Shown here: positions 14,489 through 23,724 of the stretch, one piece after another
Numbering within the stretch: the stretch's first letter is position 1
Layout: each line of letters starts with the position of its first letter
Source of the DNA: Streptomyces venezuelae
GTDB taxonomy: Bacteria > Actinomycetota > Actinomycetes > Streptomycetales > Streptomycetaceae
Direction of reading: 5' to 3'
Assembly: GCF_008642315.1 (NCBI RefSeq)
Contig: NZ_CP029192.1
Location: forward strand, 4,340,001-4,404,000
Length of the DNA: 64,000 nt
Position numbers and translations under genes: made by a program
The notes under the pieces: generated by a model
Database searches by the model: none
What the model was told of the DNA's origin: nothing
What the model saw: only the letters and a program-made list of their open reading frames with translations

Positions 14489-16324
14489 GTGACTCAATCC
14501 GCTTCGGGTGTTTCCTCCTCGTCCTCCGTCACCACCGACACCACCGACACCACCCTCACCCCTCGGCACGCCGCCTTCAAGCGCGCCGCCCTCGGCTGTG
14601 TCGCCGTCGCCGTCGGCGTCGCCCTCTGCCTGCCGGGGTCGTCGACCGCCGCCCCCGCGCCCCGTGCCGAAGCCGCCCCCGCGCCCCGTGCCGACGTCCC
14701 CGTTCAGCTCATCGCGCTCAATGACCTGCACGGGAATCTCGACCCCGTCGAAGGGGCCGCCGGGCAGGTGCGGCGGGCGGGGGGCAAGGATGTGCAGGCC
14801 GGGGGAATGGGGCAGTTGGCGGCGCTTGTCGCCAAGGCTCGGGGCGGGCAGCGGAGGTCGTTGACCGTGGGGGCGGGGGACATGATCGGGGGGAGTCCGT
14901 TGCTGTCCGCGCTGTTTCACGACGAGCCGACCGTGCAGGCTCTGGAGCGGCTCGGGCTCGATGTCAGTTCCGTGGGGAACCATGAATTCGACGAGGGCCC
15001 GAGGGAACTGGAGCGGATGGCTCGGGGCGGGTGTCACCCGGAGGACGGGTGTGCGCCCGGTGGGAAGTACGACGGGGCCCAATTCCCGTATCTGGCCGCC
15101 AATGTGAGCCGGGCCGGGAGCAGCGAGCCGTTGCTCAAGCCGTACGCGATCGAAACGCTGGCCGGTGGGCTGCGTATCGGGTTCATCGGGGTCGTCACCA
15201 AAGACGCGCCTCAGGCGATCAATGCCTCCCAGGTGCGTGATCTTGAGTTTCACGACGAAGTTCCCGTCGTGAAGCGGTATTCGGAGGAGCTCCGGCGCGC
15301 CGGTGTCGACGCCCAGGTGCTGCTCGTGCACGAAGGGGAGGCCGCCAACGGCGTCGCCGGGCGTGGGGACTGTGACGCCGACGGGCCCGGCTCCCGGCTC
15401 CGGGGGCGGATCAAGGGCATCGCCGAGCGGACGCCCAGCGCCGTCGACCTCATCGTCAGCGGGCACTCGCACGACTCGTACGAGTGCACGGTCACCGATC
15501 CCTCCGGCGCGCCCCGCTCCGTGACGCAGGCCGACTCCTTCGGGCGGTCCTTCACCGATCTGCGGTTCCGTCTGGGGGCGGACGGAGACGTCGTACGGTC
15601 GTCCGTGACCGCGCGGAACCGGATCGTGCCCGTCGACAGCGCGAAGCAGCCCGCGATGCGCAAGCTCATCGAGACCTGGCGGGCACGGTCCGCGAAGGTC
15701 GCCGACCGGACCGTCGGACACATCTCCGCCGACATGCCGGGCCGCGGGTCGAAGGAGAAGGAGACGCCCCTCGGCAGCCTGATCGCCGACGCGCAGACGG
15801 AGGCCACCCGGGGCGAGCGCGCCGAGCTGGCGCTGCTGAATCCGGGAGGCATGCGCGCCGACCTCGTCCGCGGGGGCGACGGGTCCGTGACCTTCGCCGA
15901 CGCGTTCCGTACGCAGCCCTTCGGCACGCCGCTGATGACCATGACGCTCACCGGGGATCAGCTGCTCACCGTACTCAGGGAGCAGTTCTCCGGGGCCAAC
16001 GCCGAAGAGCCGCGGTTCCTGCAGCTGTCCTCCGCGCTGAAGTACTCGGTCGACATGAAGCGCTCCGGGGCGGCGCGGCTGCTGACCGAGACCGTCCAGG
16101 TGAAGGGCGAGCGGGTGCGGCCCACAGGGAAGTACCGCGTCACCGTGAACGACTTCCTCGCCAATGGCGGGAACGGCTTCTCCACCTTCACCAAGGGAAC
16201 GGAGCGCGGCGGAGGATCGGTGACCGACCTCGACGCGCTGGTGCACTACCTGGAGAACAACTCCGCCCCGAACGCGCCCCTCGACCCGCCCGACCCCGGC
16301 CGGATCACCTTCCTCGCCGAGTAG
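14489..16324 (+). CDS. Secreted 5'-nucleotidase / 2',3'-cyclic phosphodiesterase family
   Basis: A 611-residue UshA-type protein. The leader ends near residue 55 after a hydrophobic core (LGCVAVAVGVALCLPG). The metallophosphatase domain carries LNDLHGN (77-83), GAGDMIGG, the GNHEFDEG motif and SGHSHDSY. The C-terminal nucleotide-binding domain has NPGGMRADL and NDFLANGGNGF. It would release nucleoside and phosphate from extracellular nucleotides. GTG start at 14489. No lipobox or wall anchor is seen, so it is probably secreted. Confidence 0.93.
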   Translation: MTQSASGVSSSSSVTTDTTDTTLTPRHAAFKRAALGCVAVAVGVALCLPGSSTAAPAPRAEAAPAPRADVPVQLIALNDLHGNLDPVEGAAGQVRRAGGKDVQAGGMGQLAALVAKARGGQRRSLTVGAGDMIGGSPLLSALFHDEPTVQALERLGLDVSSVGNHEFDEGPRELERMARGGCHPEDGCAPGGKYDGAQFPYLAANVSRAGSSEPLLKPYAIETLAGGLRIGFIGVVTKDAPQAINASQVRDLEFHDEVPVVKRYSEELRRAGVDAQVLLVHEGEAANGVAGRGDCDADGPGSRLRGRIKGIAERTPSAVDLIVSGHSHDSYECTVTDPSGAPRSVTQADSFGRSFTDLRFRLGADGDVVRSSVTARNRIVPVDSAKQPAMRKLIETWRARSAKVADRTVGHISADMPGRGSKEKETPLGSLIADAQTEATRGERAELALLNPGGMRADLVRGGDGSVTFADAFRTQPFGTPLMTMTLTGDQLLTVLREQFSGANAEEPRFLQLSSALKYSVDMKRSGAARLLTETVQVKGERVRPTGKYRVTVNDFLANGGNGFSTFTKGTERGGGSVTDLDALVHYLENNSAPNAPLDPPDPGRITFLAE

Positions 16325-16436
16325 CGACGAGTGGGCGGGGAGAGCAGGCAGGGAGTGGTTCGTGCGTTCGGTTCGTCATATTCGTCGGCCACTTTCCCCT
16401 CTCACCCGGTGGCTCCGCCTCCGCTAGGCTCAATAT

Positions 16437-17081
16437 GTGACGGCCGACCAGCCCACCGCCCGCCGACCCACCGCCCGCCAGCCCTTGACCGGCCAGGCCG
16501 CCGCGGGTTCCTACGCCGTCGTCGCCGTGGCGTCGTCCGCGGGCGGCGTCCAGGGGCTCAGCGAGCTTCTGGGGGCGCTGGGCCCGCGGCTTCCGGTGCC
16601 GGTGCTGGTGGTGCAGCACCTCGACCCCCGGCACCGGACCGTGATCGCCGACGTCCTCGACCGGCGTACGGACCTGCCGGTGCAGATCGCGGAGGCCGGG
16701 GAGAAACCGATCCCCGGCACCGTCCACATCGCGCCACCCGGGCGGCACCTGCTCGTCGGCTCGGACGGGAAGCTGACGCTCTCCGACGCGGAGCTGGTCC
16801 ACTTCGTACGGCCCTCCGCCGACCTCCTCTTCGAATCGGTCGCCGCTTTCTACGGGTCCCGTGCCATCGCCTGCGTGCTGACCGGGACCGGTGTGGACGG
16901 GGCGATGGGCGTGGAGGCCGTGCATTCGCGCGGCGGGACCGTGATCGCGGAGAATCCGCAGACCGCGCAGTTCTCCGGGATGCCCCAGGCGGCCGTCACC
17001 ACGGGCGCGGTGGATTTCGTGCTACCTCTTGTGGAGATCGCGGAAGTCGTCCGCGGACTTCTCGACGCCACGGGGCAGTGA
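16437..17081 (+). CDS. CheB-type protein-glutamate methylesterase, no receiver domain
   Basis: A 214-residue CheB catalytic domain. The serine is in ASSAGG (about residue 33-34), His61 is in VVQHLDP and Asp154 in TGTGVDGAMG. The N-terminal receiver domain of chemotaxis CheB is missing and replaced by a short Pro/Arg-rich tail, so activity is not gated by phosphorylation in the usual way. GTG start, with a TAGGCT -10-like box just before it. Its stop overlaps the CheR start by one base. Streptomyces lack flagella, so this serves sensory regulation rather than motility. Confidence 0.9.
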   Translation: MTADQPTARRPTARQPLTGQAAAGSYAVVAVASSAGGVQGLSELLGALGPRLPVPVLVVQHLDPRHRTVIADVLDRRTDLPVQIAEAGEKPIPGTVHIAPPGRHLLVGSDGKLTLSDAELVHFVRPSADLLFESVAAFYGSRAIACVLTGTGVDGAMGVEAVHSRGGTVIAENPQTAQFSGMPQAAVTTGAVDFVLPLVEIAEVVRGLLDATGQ

Positions 17082-19042
17082 TGAACGAATCTGGCAAGGA
17101 ACCTCTCCCCGAGACTCGCCACGAGCCTCGCCAGGAGAAGCGCCATGACTCTCGCCAAGAGACACGGCAAGCCGCGCGCGCGGAGGCCCAGAACGCGGAA
17201 CCCAATGAAGCCCTGGAAGAGCTGCTGCTCTTCATCAGGGAGGCCCGTGGGTTCGACTTCACCGGGTACAAGCGTTCCACCCTGGGCCGCCGCATCAACA
17301 AGCGGATGTCCGACGTCGGCATGGACTCGTACCGGGACTACCAGGACCTCCTGGAGACGAGCTCCGACGAGTTCAGCGCTCTCTTCAATACGATCCTGAT
17401 CAACGTCACGTCGTTCTTCCGGGACCCGGACGCCTGGACCTTCCTCCAGCACGAGGTCGTCCCCGAACTGATCGCGGACCTCGCCCCCGACCAGGAGATC
17501 CGGGTGTGGAGCGCCGGCTGCTCCAGCGGCGAGGAGGCGTACTCGCTGGCCATCATGTTCGCGGAGGCCCTGGGCATCGCGGAGTGCCTGCGCCGCGTCA
17601 AGATCTACGCCACGGACGTGGACGAGGAAGCGCTGCGCGAGGCCCGGTCGGGCCTGTACCCGACGAAGGCGCTGGAGCCGCTCGCTCCGGAACTGCGGGA
17701 GAAGTACTTCGAGCCGAACGGCGCGCAGCTCAGCTTCCGCCCCGACCTCCGGCGCCGGGTGATCTTCGGGCGGCACGACATCACCCGTGACGCCCCGATC
17801 TCCCGGCTCGACCTGCTGCTCTGCCGCAACACGCTGATGTACTTCAACGTCGAGGCGCAGACGCAGATCGTCGACCGCTTCCACTTCGCCCTGCGCCAGG
17901 GCGGCTACCTCTTCCTCGGCAAGGCCGAGATGCTGCTGAACGACGCCGAGCGGTTCGAGGTGGCCGACATGCGCCAGCGGGTCTTCCGGCGCCGCACCGG
18001 CGAGGCCGGGCTGCCCTACCAGCCCGCACCCCTGAAGGTGCGCAGCAGCTCGGGGCTAGAACTGCACTCCGTGGCGCGCACCCGGCAGTTGCGCGACCTG
18101 GTCCTCGACGCGGGTCCGACCCCGTGGATCGCGATCGACGGCGACGGCGCGGTCGTCGTGATCAACAGCCAGGCGAGGAGCCAGTTCGGGCTGAGCTCGG
18201 GCGATGTGGGCCGCCCCTTCCAGGACCTGGAGATCTCCTACCGGCCGGTCGAGCTCCGCTCCTTGATCGAGCAGGCCACGCACGAGCGCAGGACGCTGCG
18301 GGTCAACCGGGCGGAGCGGCGGGTCGGCGAGGAGGTCCAGTACCTCGACATCCTCATCCAGCCGCTCTCCGGGCCCAATGGCCTGCACGTCGCGACCACG
18401 ATCTCCTTCACCGACGTCACCGTGGCCACTCAGCTGAAGGCCGAGGTCAAGCGCGTCCGCGAGGACCTGGAGACGGCATACGAGGAACTCCAGTCGACGA
18501 ACGAGGAGCTGGAGACCACCAACGAGGAACTCCAGTCCAGCATCGAGGAGCTGGAGACCACCAATGAGGAACTCCAGTCCACGAACGAGGAGCTGGAGAC
18601 CACCAACGAAGAGCTCCAGTCCGGCAACGAGGAACTGGAGACGATGAATGACGAGATGCGCATCCGCACCGAGGAGCTCGACGAGGCGCGGGCGTTCCTG
18701 GAAGCGGTGCTCACCAGCATCGCGGCGGGCGTGGTGGTGCTGGACAGCAAGCTGAGGGTCAAGAGCTGGAACCGGGGCGCCGTCGACCTGTGGGGTCTGC
18801 GCAGCGACGAGGTCATCAACGAGCCGTTCTTCGACCTGGACTTCGGGCTGCCGACGGAGGAGCTGCGGCCTGTGGTGCAGGACTGTCTGAAGAGCCGCAA
18901 GCGCACGGGGCCGGTTCCCGTGAACGCCCTGAGCCGGATCGGGCGCCCCATCATGTGCGACGTCTTCTGCTCCCCGTTCGACGGGCACCACGGTGGTGTC
19001 GTCCTCATGATGGAGGAGAGCCGGATTTCCTCGTCCGACTGA
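17081..19042 (+). CDS. CheR methyltransferase fused to coiled coil and PAS domains
   Basis: A 653-residue protein. After a charged N-terminus, a CheR methyltransferase domain (about 45-310) shows TSFFRDP, the SAM motif WSAGCSSGEEAYS and LLLCRNTLMYF. A PAS-like domain follows (about 345-450), then a striking coiled coil (about 461-540) built from alternating ELQSTNEE and ELETTNEE units, and a second PAS domain (about 550-645). CheB-CheR-PAS proteins in other bacteria are hybrid signalling proteins, often joined to a histidine kinase; no kinase domain is present here. Translationally coupled to the CheB gene. Confidence 0.92.
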   Translation: MNESGKEPLPETRHEPRQEKRHDSRQETRQAARAEAQNAEPNEALEELLLFIREARGFDFTGYKRSTLGRRINKRMSDVGMDSYRDYQDLLETSSDEFSALFNTILINVTSFFRDPDAWTFLQHEVVPELIADLAPDQEIRVWSAGCSSGEEAYSLAIMFAEALGIAECLRRVKIYATDVDEEALREARSGLYPTKALEPLAPELREKYFEPNGAQLSFRPDLRRRVIFGRHDITRDAPISRLDLLLCRNTLMYFNVEAQTQIVDRFHFALRQGGYLFLGKAEMLLNDAERFEVADMRQRVFRRRTGEAGLPYQPAPLKVRSSSGLELHSVARTRQLRDLVLDAGPTPWIAIDGDGAVVVINSQARSQFGLSSGDVGRPFQDLEISYRPVELRSLIEQATHERRTLRVNRAERRVGEEVQYLDILIQPLSGPNGLHVATTISFTDVTVATQLKAEVKRVREDLETAYEELQSTNEELETTNEELQSSIEELETTNEELQSTNEELETTNEELQSGNEELETMNDEMRIRTEELDEARAFLEAVLTSIAAGVVVLDSKLRVKSWNRGAVDLWGLRSDEVINEPFFDLDFGLPTEELRPVVQDCLKSRKRTGPVPVNALSRIGRPIMCDVFCSPFDGHHGGVVLMMEESRISSSD

Positions 19043-19065
19043 CGACACGGGCGTACGCTTCGGGT

Positions 19066-19923
19066 ATGGAGCCGCAGTGGTACGACGATGCCCTCGGCGT
19101 CGTGTCGACTGCCCGTGGGCGCGCCGCCCGGGCGTTGGAGCGGGCCGAGCGGGCCACGGCTTCGGCCGAACGGCGCGAACGTCAGAGGGTGTCCGACCCC
19201 GACAGCGACGAATTCCACGCCCAGGCCGCCGAGATGCACCGGCGCTCGGCCGCCTGCCACCGTTCCTCCGCCGCCCTGCACGCCGCTTTCGCCGACCGCA
19301 CCGCGGCGTGGGTGCGCGGCAAGGGAAGCCGTCCCCGATTCATGACCGGCGTGGCGGAGGCGCTGGGCACGGGCAGCGCCGCGATCGCCCTCGTCGACTC
19401 CGCGCAGAACCAGCTGGCGATCGCGGTCTCCGACGAACCGGCCCTGAACGCGCAGGACTTGGAGTACGTCCTCGGTGAGGGCCCGTGCCGTGACGCGGCG
19501 TACGAACGGCGCCCGGTCCACTCCGCCGGGGAGCAGATGGGACGACGCTGGCCGGGGTACGGGCCGGCGCTCACCTCCATGGGCATCAGCTCGGTGCTCG
19601 CCGTTCCCCTGGAGACACGGGCCGGGTGTTTCGGGGCCCTCGCGGTGTTCGATCCACGCGCCGGGCTCGTGGGGTCGGCGGATCTCGACGAGGTCACCGC
19701 CGCCCTCACCCGCATCGTGCTGCTCGGACCCGACGCCGACCCGGAACTGTACGGCGGGACGGACCACAGGGACACCGTCCAGCAGGCGGCGGGTGCCCTT
19801 TCCGTACGGCTCGCCTGCGGTGTCGATGACGCGCTGGCGCTGATCAAGGCCCGGGCATTCACGGATGAGACGACGACCGAGGCCGTGGCCCGGCGGATCC
19901 TGGACGAAGATCCGTATCTTTGA
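19066..19923 (+). CDS. GAF-ANTAR RNA-binding regulator 1
   Basis: A 285-residue protein. The first ~75 residues are a charged helical segment, followed by a GAF sensor domain (about 90-225, with LGEGPCRDAAYERRPVH) and a C-terminal ANTAR domain (QQAAGALSVRLACGVDDALA). ANTAR domains bind paired hairpins in nascent RNA and prevent termination. The usual ANTAR alanine/aromatic positions look partly degenerate. It begins 23 bp after the CheR-PAS gene, so the four genes 16437-20695 probably form one unit. Confidence 0.87.
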   Translation: MEPQWYDDALGVVSTARGRAARALERAERATASAERRERQRVSDPDSDEFHAQAAEMHRRSAACHRSSAALHAAFADRTAAWVRGKGSRPRFMTGVAEALGTGSAAIALVDSAQNQLAIAVSDEPALNAQDLEYVLGEGPCRDAAYERRPVHSAGEQMGRRWPGYGPALTSMGISSVLAVPLETRAGCFGALAVFDPRAGLVGSADLDEVTAALTRIVLLGPDADPELYGGTDHRDTVQQAAGALSVRLACGVDDALALIKARAFTDETTTEAVARRILDEDPYL

Positions 19924-19942
19924 CTTCTCAGAGGAGCTCGGA

Positions 19943-20695
19943 ATGACGCCCCAACAGCGGCTGGCCGATGCGTTCGTGGCCCTGGCCGGCAGCGCGACCG
20001 AAGGCTCACCCGACGTACCCGAAACCCTCGCGACGCTGGCGGCCCGCAGCACGTCGCTCCTCGGTGTGCGCGCCGCGTCCGTGGTGTACGCGCCAGGCGG
20101 TCGCGAGCAGCCGCAGGCGAGCGGCTCCGACCCCGACGTGGCCGGCCTGGAGCACGAGGCGCTCTCCTGGCACGAAGGCCCCGGCCACGGCGCGTACGGA
20201 ACCGACGCGCGGCTCACGGCACCGCTGCACCTCGACGGCGCGACGCAGCGCCACTGGCCCCGCTACACCCCGGCGGCCCTGGCGCTCGGCCACACCCACG
20301 TCGTCGCGCTGCCCCTCCAGGTGCCGGCCCGCGCCCTGGGGGCGCTCGTCCTGTTCTCCGACCACGGGGACGCCCCCAGCCCGGATGCCCGGGCGCTGGC
20401 CCGGTCCCTCGTGGACTTCACCGCCCTGATGCTGCACCGCGCGCAGGAGGCCGAGGAGGGCCGGGCGCTCAACGGCCAGCTGGAGCGGGCCCTCACCAGC
20501 CGGGTGATCATCGAGCAGGCGAAGGGCGTCCTCGCGACGCGCAGGTCGATGAGCATGGACGACGCCTTCGACGTGCTGCGATCCCACGCGAGGTCCCGGC
20601 GGCGGCTGCTGAACGACGTGGCGCACGAGGTGGTCGACGGGCTGGCGGATCCGTCGCTGACCGACCCCTCGACGGAGTCGCATCTCTCGGAATGA
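19943..20695 (+). CDS. GAF-ANTAR RNA-binding regulator 2
   Basis: A 250-residue GAF-ANTAR protein. GAF covers roughly residues 10-165. The ANTAR domain (about 172-230) has the classical SRVIIEQAKGVLATRRSMS helix and the AFDVLRSHARSRRRLLNDVA helix. It starts 19 bp after the previous GAF-ANTAR gene with GAGGAG as ribosome site. The pair probably acts as an output for signals handled by the CheB/CheR-PAS proteins, by controlling transcript termination. Confidence 0.9.
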   Translation: MTPQQRLADAFVALAGSATEGSPDVPETLATLAARSTSLLGVRAASVVYAPGGREQPQASGSDPDVAGLEHEALSWHEGPGHGAYGTDARLTAPLHLDGATQRHWPRYTPAALALGHTHVVALPLQVPARALGALVLFSDHGDAPSPDARALARSLVDFTALMLHRAQEAEEGRALNGQLERALTSRVIIEQAKGVLATRRSMSMDDAFDVLRSHARSRRRLLNDVAHEVVDGLADPSLTDPSTESHLSE

Positions 20696-20858
20696 CCCCG
20701 GCCGCCGCGCTGCCGTGCCACGGCTCCAGGGCGCGGCAGCGGGACGTGAGCGGTACGGCAGCGGAACGTGAGCGGGGCCGGTCAGAGTAGTGCGTGTCAG
20801 CAAGTCTGCAGGTCAGGCGCTGATTCACCGCAGCTCTACGACTCCCGGGGGATTTCCC

Positions 20859-21530
20859 ATGCGTACGTTCCGCAGCCGCTCCGCCGTTCTCGGCCGCTCC
20901 ACCGTCCTCGCCGCGACCGGCGCCGCCGTGCTCGCCCTGTCCCTCACCGCCTGCGGGGGCGGCTCCGACACGAAGGCCGCGGAGCCCGCGGGGGCGACGG
21001 TGGCGGCGTCGGCCACCGAGACCACGGTGTCCGTCGGCGGATCCCACGACGTGCAGGCCGCGGGCGCGACCGTGGCCGCCAAGCCCGGCGGAAAGCGGGC
21101 CGCGGCCGCCGCGCCCGTCTGCACCACCAAGGACGTCGCCATCAGCGCCGCCCGCCACGGCGGCCCGCCCTACACCCACATCGTCCTGACCGCGAAGAAC
21201 ACGTCGGCCCACAGCTGCCGGATGACCGGCTTCCCGGAGATCCAGTTCCTGGAGAGCCACAAGCAGGACGTGCCGGCCGTCGCCAAGAGCAAGCCCGCGT
21301 CCCCCGTCGTCCTGAAGCCGGGCGCGCCCGCCTACGCGCTGGTCAAGGTGTCGGACGGCGGTGTCGACGAGGACAACGAGCCCGTCTCGGCCTTCCAGGT
21401 GTCGCTCCAGGGCGGCGGCGGCATGGCCGCCGTCAGGGCTCCGGGCAGCGGCGGCATCGCGGTCGACCCGGCGAAGGCGCTGACCGGCTACTGGACGTAC
21501 GAGCTGCGCAACGGCGCGGACGACTTCTAG
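20859..21530 (+). CDS. DUF4232-type lipoprotein
   Basis: A 223-residue exported protein. The signal peptide ends in the lipobox SLTAC (Cys32), followed by a Gly/Ala-rich spacer. The C-terminal ~140 residues form a DUF4232 domain (CTTKDVAISAARHGGPPYTH, with NTSAHSCRMTGFPEIQF). Many Streptomyces lipoproteins carry this domain; its function is unknown. The ATG at 20859 was chosen because it begins directly at the signal peptide; a longer reading adds an unlikely leader. Confidence 0.88.
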   Translation: MRTFRSRSAVLGRSTVLAATGAAVLALSLTACGGGSDTKAAEPAGATVAASATETTVSVGGSHDVQAAGATVAAKPGGKRAAAAAPVCTTKDVAISAARHGGPPYTHIVLTAKNTSAHSCRMTGFPEIQFLESHKQDVPAVAKSKPASPVVLKPGAPAYALVKVSDGGVDEDNEPVSAFQVSLQGGGGMAAVRAPGSGGIAVDPAKALTGYWTYELRNGADDF

Positions 21531-21699
21531 ACCGCCTGCGCGAGGCGGGCCGGGGCGCTGCCCCCTCGGTGTCCCCCCGCACCGAAGAGGTGCACCGCCG
21601 GGCCCGCCTCGCCAGGCACCTCCGGCGGCTGACGCGAGCACGCGCCCCGGCCGCGCCCGTCAGCCGCCCGAACCGCCGAAGTCGCCGGAGTCTCCCGCG

Positions 21700-21924
21700 T
21701 CAGCCGCCGGAGTCGCCCGAGCCTCCGCCGTCGAGGGTGCTGCCCGACTTGACGGCGAACCCGCGGCTCTTCCTCTTCCGCGCCGCGGCCACCACCTCCG
21801 CGGTGACCAGCGTCGCCTTCGCCACACCGTGGACCCAGCGCGGGCCGCCCCGCGCGGCCCAGACGACCGCGGCGAGCCCGGCGGCCACGATCACCATCAC
21901 GATGCTCAGCAGCACGATCATCAT
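21700..21924 (-). CDS. Small membrane protein, hypothetical
   Basis: A 74-residue protein starting MMIVLLSIVMVIVAAG: one N-terminal membrane helix, a basic cytosolic segment (ARKRKSRGFAVKSG) and a Gly/Ser-rich tail. GGGGGAAG precedes the start. It lies 38 bp downstream of the MFS gene on the same strand and may be co-transcribed. No family recognised. Confidence 0.65.
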   Translation of the reverse strand: MMIVLLSIVMVIVAAGLAAVVWAARGGPRWVHGVAKATLVTAEVVAAARKRKSRGFAVKSGSTLDGGGSGDSGG

Positions 21925-21962
21925 CGGCTTCCCCCTTCTCCGTTGTGGGAGACGCGAGTTTC

Positions 21963-23201
21963 TCAGGCCGGGTTCCCCGGCGTGCGCGCGGGGAAGCCGT
22001 TCCTGCGCGCCGCGGCCACGGCCAACAGCACCGGGATCAGGAGCAGCAGGATCGTCCAGGGGAAGGACGACGTGCCGGCCAGGTCCAGCAGGATGCCGCC
22101 GAAGACTCCGCCGCCCGCCATGGCGACATTCCACAGGGTGACCAGCATGGCCTGGGCCGCGTCCGCCGCGTCGCCCTTGTCCGCCGCGTCACCCGCCGCG
22201 GTCTGCAGCAGCGTGGGAGCGCCGCCCCAGCCGAGGCCCCACAGCGTCACGGCGACGTACACGAGCGCCGGACTGCCGGAGAACGCGGCCAGCACCGCCG
22301 CCCCCACACCCACCAGGAGCACGCTCGCGAGCGTCAGCGCGCGCAGCCTGCGGTGGATCAGCGCGCCCACGATCCAGATGCTCACCAGGGACGCCGCGCC
22401 GAAGACGAGCAGGACGAGATCGGTCGAGCCGCCCATGCCGAGTTCGTCGAGGAACGTGGCGATGTACGTGTAGAGGACCGTGTGGGCCAGGACGAAGACG
22501 AGGGTGACGAAAAGGACCGGGGTCACACCGGGTACGCGCAGGGCGTGCGGCATCGGGGTCTTCGCGCCGCCCGGCTTTTGACCGGGCTGGTCGGGGACGA
22601 GCGCGGCGATCCAGGCCAGCAGGCCCACGGTCAGCCCGGTCATGACCAGGAACGCGACCTGCCAGCTCAGCACCTTGCCGAGGAACGTCCCCGCGGGCAC
22701 GCCCAGCGAGAGGGCGACCGGGATGCCCGCCATGGCGATGGCGATCGCCTTGCCCTGGAGGTGGGCGGGCGCCATGCGGCGGGCGTAGCCGGCGAGCAGC
22801 GCCCAGGCGAGTCCCGCGGCGACACCGGCGACGAAACGGGCCGCCATCGTGAGCGTGTAGTTCTCCGATACTGCGGTCACGGTGTTGGCGGCGGCGAATC
22901 CGGACATCGCCGCGAGGAGCAGCTTCTTGCGGCGCCAGCCCGCCGTGGCGGCGGTCAGGGGTATCGCGGTGAGGGCGGTGCCGACGGCGTAGACGGTGAC
23001 GGTCTGTCCGGCCGCCGACTCGCTGACCCCGAGGTCGGCGCTCATCGCGGGCAGCAGACCCGCGGGGAGGGTCTCGGTGAGGCTGGTGACGAAGACGGCG
23101 GTGGCCAGGGCGAGGAGGGCGGGGAGGGGGAGTCTGGTGGGCGGGGCGGCGGGTGCGGTTGTTGTGGGGAGGGTTATCCGGGGGCGGCGCAGGGTCGGCA
23201 T
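21963..23201 (-). CDS. MFS drug/sugar exporter, DHA1 family
   Basis: A 412-residue major-facilitator permease with twelve predicted helices. Motif A is replaced by the AGWRRKKLLLAAM loop; the helix-4/5 region has AGLAWALLAGYARRMAP. Proteins of this group export chloramphenicol-like drugs, arabinose or other small metabolites, but the substrate cannot be read here. The divergent neighbours are a truncated SDR gene and an AfsR-like regulator that might control it. Confidence 0.9.
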   Translation of the reverse strand: MPTLRRPRITLPTTTAPAAPPTRLPLPALLALATAVFVTSLTETLPAGLLPAMSADLGVSESAAGQTVTVYAVGTALTAIPLTAATAGWRRKKLLLAAMSGFAAANTVTAVSENYTLTMAARFVAGVAAGLAWALLAGYARRMAPAHLQGKAIAIAMAGIPVALSLGVPAGTFLGKVLSWQVAFLVMTGLTVGLLAWIAALVPDQPGQKPGGAKTPMPHALRVPGVTPVLFVTLVFVLAHTVLYTYIATFLDELGMGGSTDLVLLVFGAASLVSIWIVGALIHRRLRALTLASVLLVGVGAAVLAAFSGSPALVYVAVTLWGLGWGGAPTLLQTAAGDAADKGDAADAAQAMLVTLWNVAMAGGGVFGGILLDLAGTSSFPWTILLLLIPVLLAVAAARRNGFPARTPGNPA

Positions 23202-23240
23202 CTCGGGTGTCCTGTCGGTACGGGGCGGGCGGAGGGTTAC

Positions 23241-23264
23241 GGGTTCACGGGTTCACGGGTTCAC
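23241..23264. repeat. 8-bp tandem repeat, three copies
   Basis: GGGTTCAC occurs three times in a row immediately at the 3' end of the truncated SDR gene. The stop codon of that gene lies in the last copy. Confidence 0.85.
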
Positions 23265-23599
23265 GGGGTACGGGTGGGTCGACAACGGTCGGCCGGGGCG
23301 ACGGAGTTGAACGCCGGGTCGCCGCACCCGGCGCTCGTGAGGACGACGAGCAGGTCGACGCGGCCGAGTCGCGCCTCGACGACGGGCGCCAGCGCCTCGA
23401 CGGCCGCGGGGTCCGCGGGGTCGCAGCGGACGACGTGGGCGCAGGAGCCCACTTCGGCGGCGGCCGCGCCGAGGTCGGCGCCGGGGCCGCCGGTCACCAG
23501 GACGTCGGCGCCGCCCTCGACGAGCCGCTTGGAGATGACGAGGCCGAGTCCGGTGGCCCCGCCCAGGACCACGGCTTTCCTGCCGGCGTACTTGGGCAT
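23261..23599 (-). pseudogene. Truncated short-chain dehydrogenase/reductase
   Basis: A 112-residue product containing only the N-terminal part of an SDR Rossmann fold: the cofactor motif GGATGLGL (a TGxxxGxG variant), the CDPADPAAVE acidic position and VDLLVVLTSAGCGD in place of the NNAG motif. SDRs are usually near 245 residues with Ser-Tyr-x3-Lys catalysis; that half is missing here. The frame ends in the GGGTTCAC repeat. It is probably inactive, or a relic retained beside the MFS gene. Confidence 0.72.
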
Positions 23600-23724
23600 G
23601 TGCGCGGCCCCCTTCGGTGGTTGCTGACGGGGACGACTGTGCTCGCGGGCGCTTCGGGGCGGCTGACGGTTCGCTGATGGTCCGGCCGGACGGGCGCGGG
23701 TCCGCGCTGTGTACGGTGATCCGC

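Noticed and set aside
14159..16246. 695-residue minus-strand frame opposite the 5'-nucleotidase
   Set aside because: It is antisense to a well-supported gene, has no domain and arises from GC codon bias; only its last 36 residues were kept as a weak candidate.
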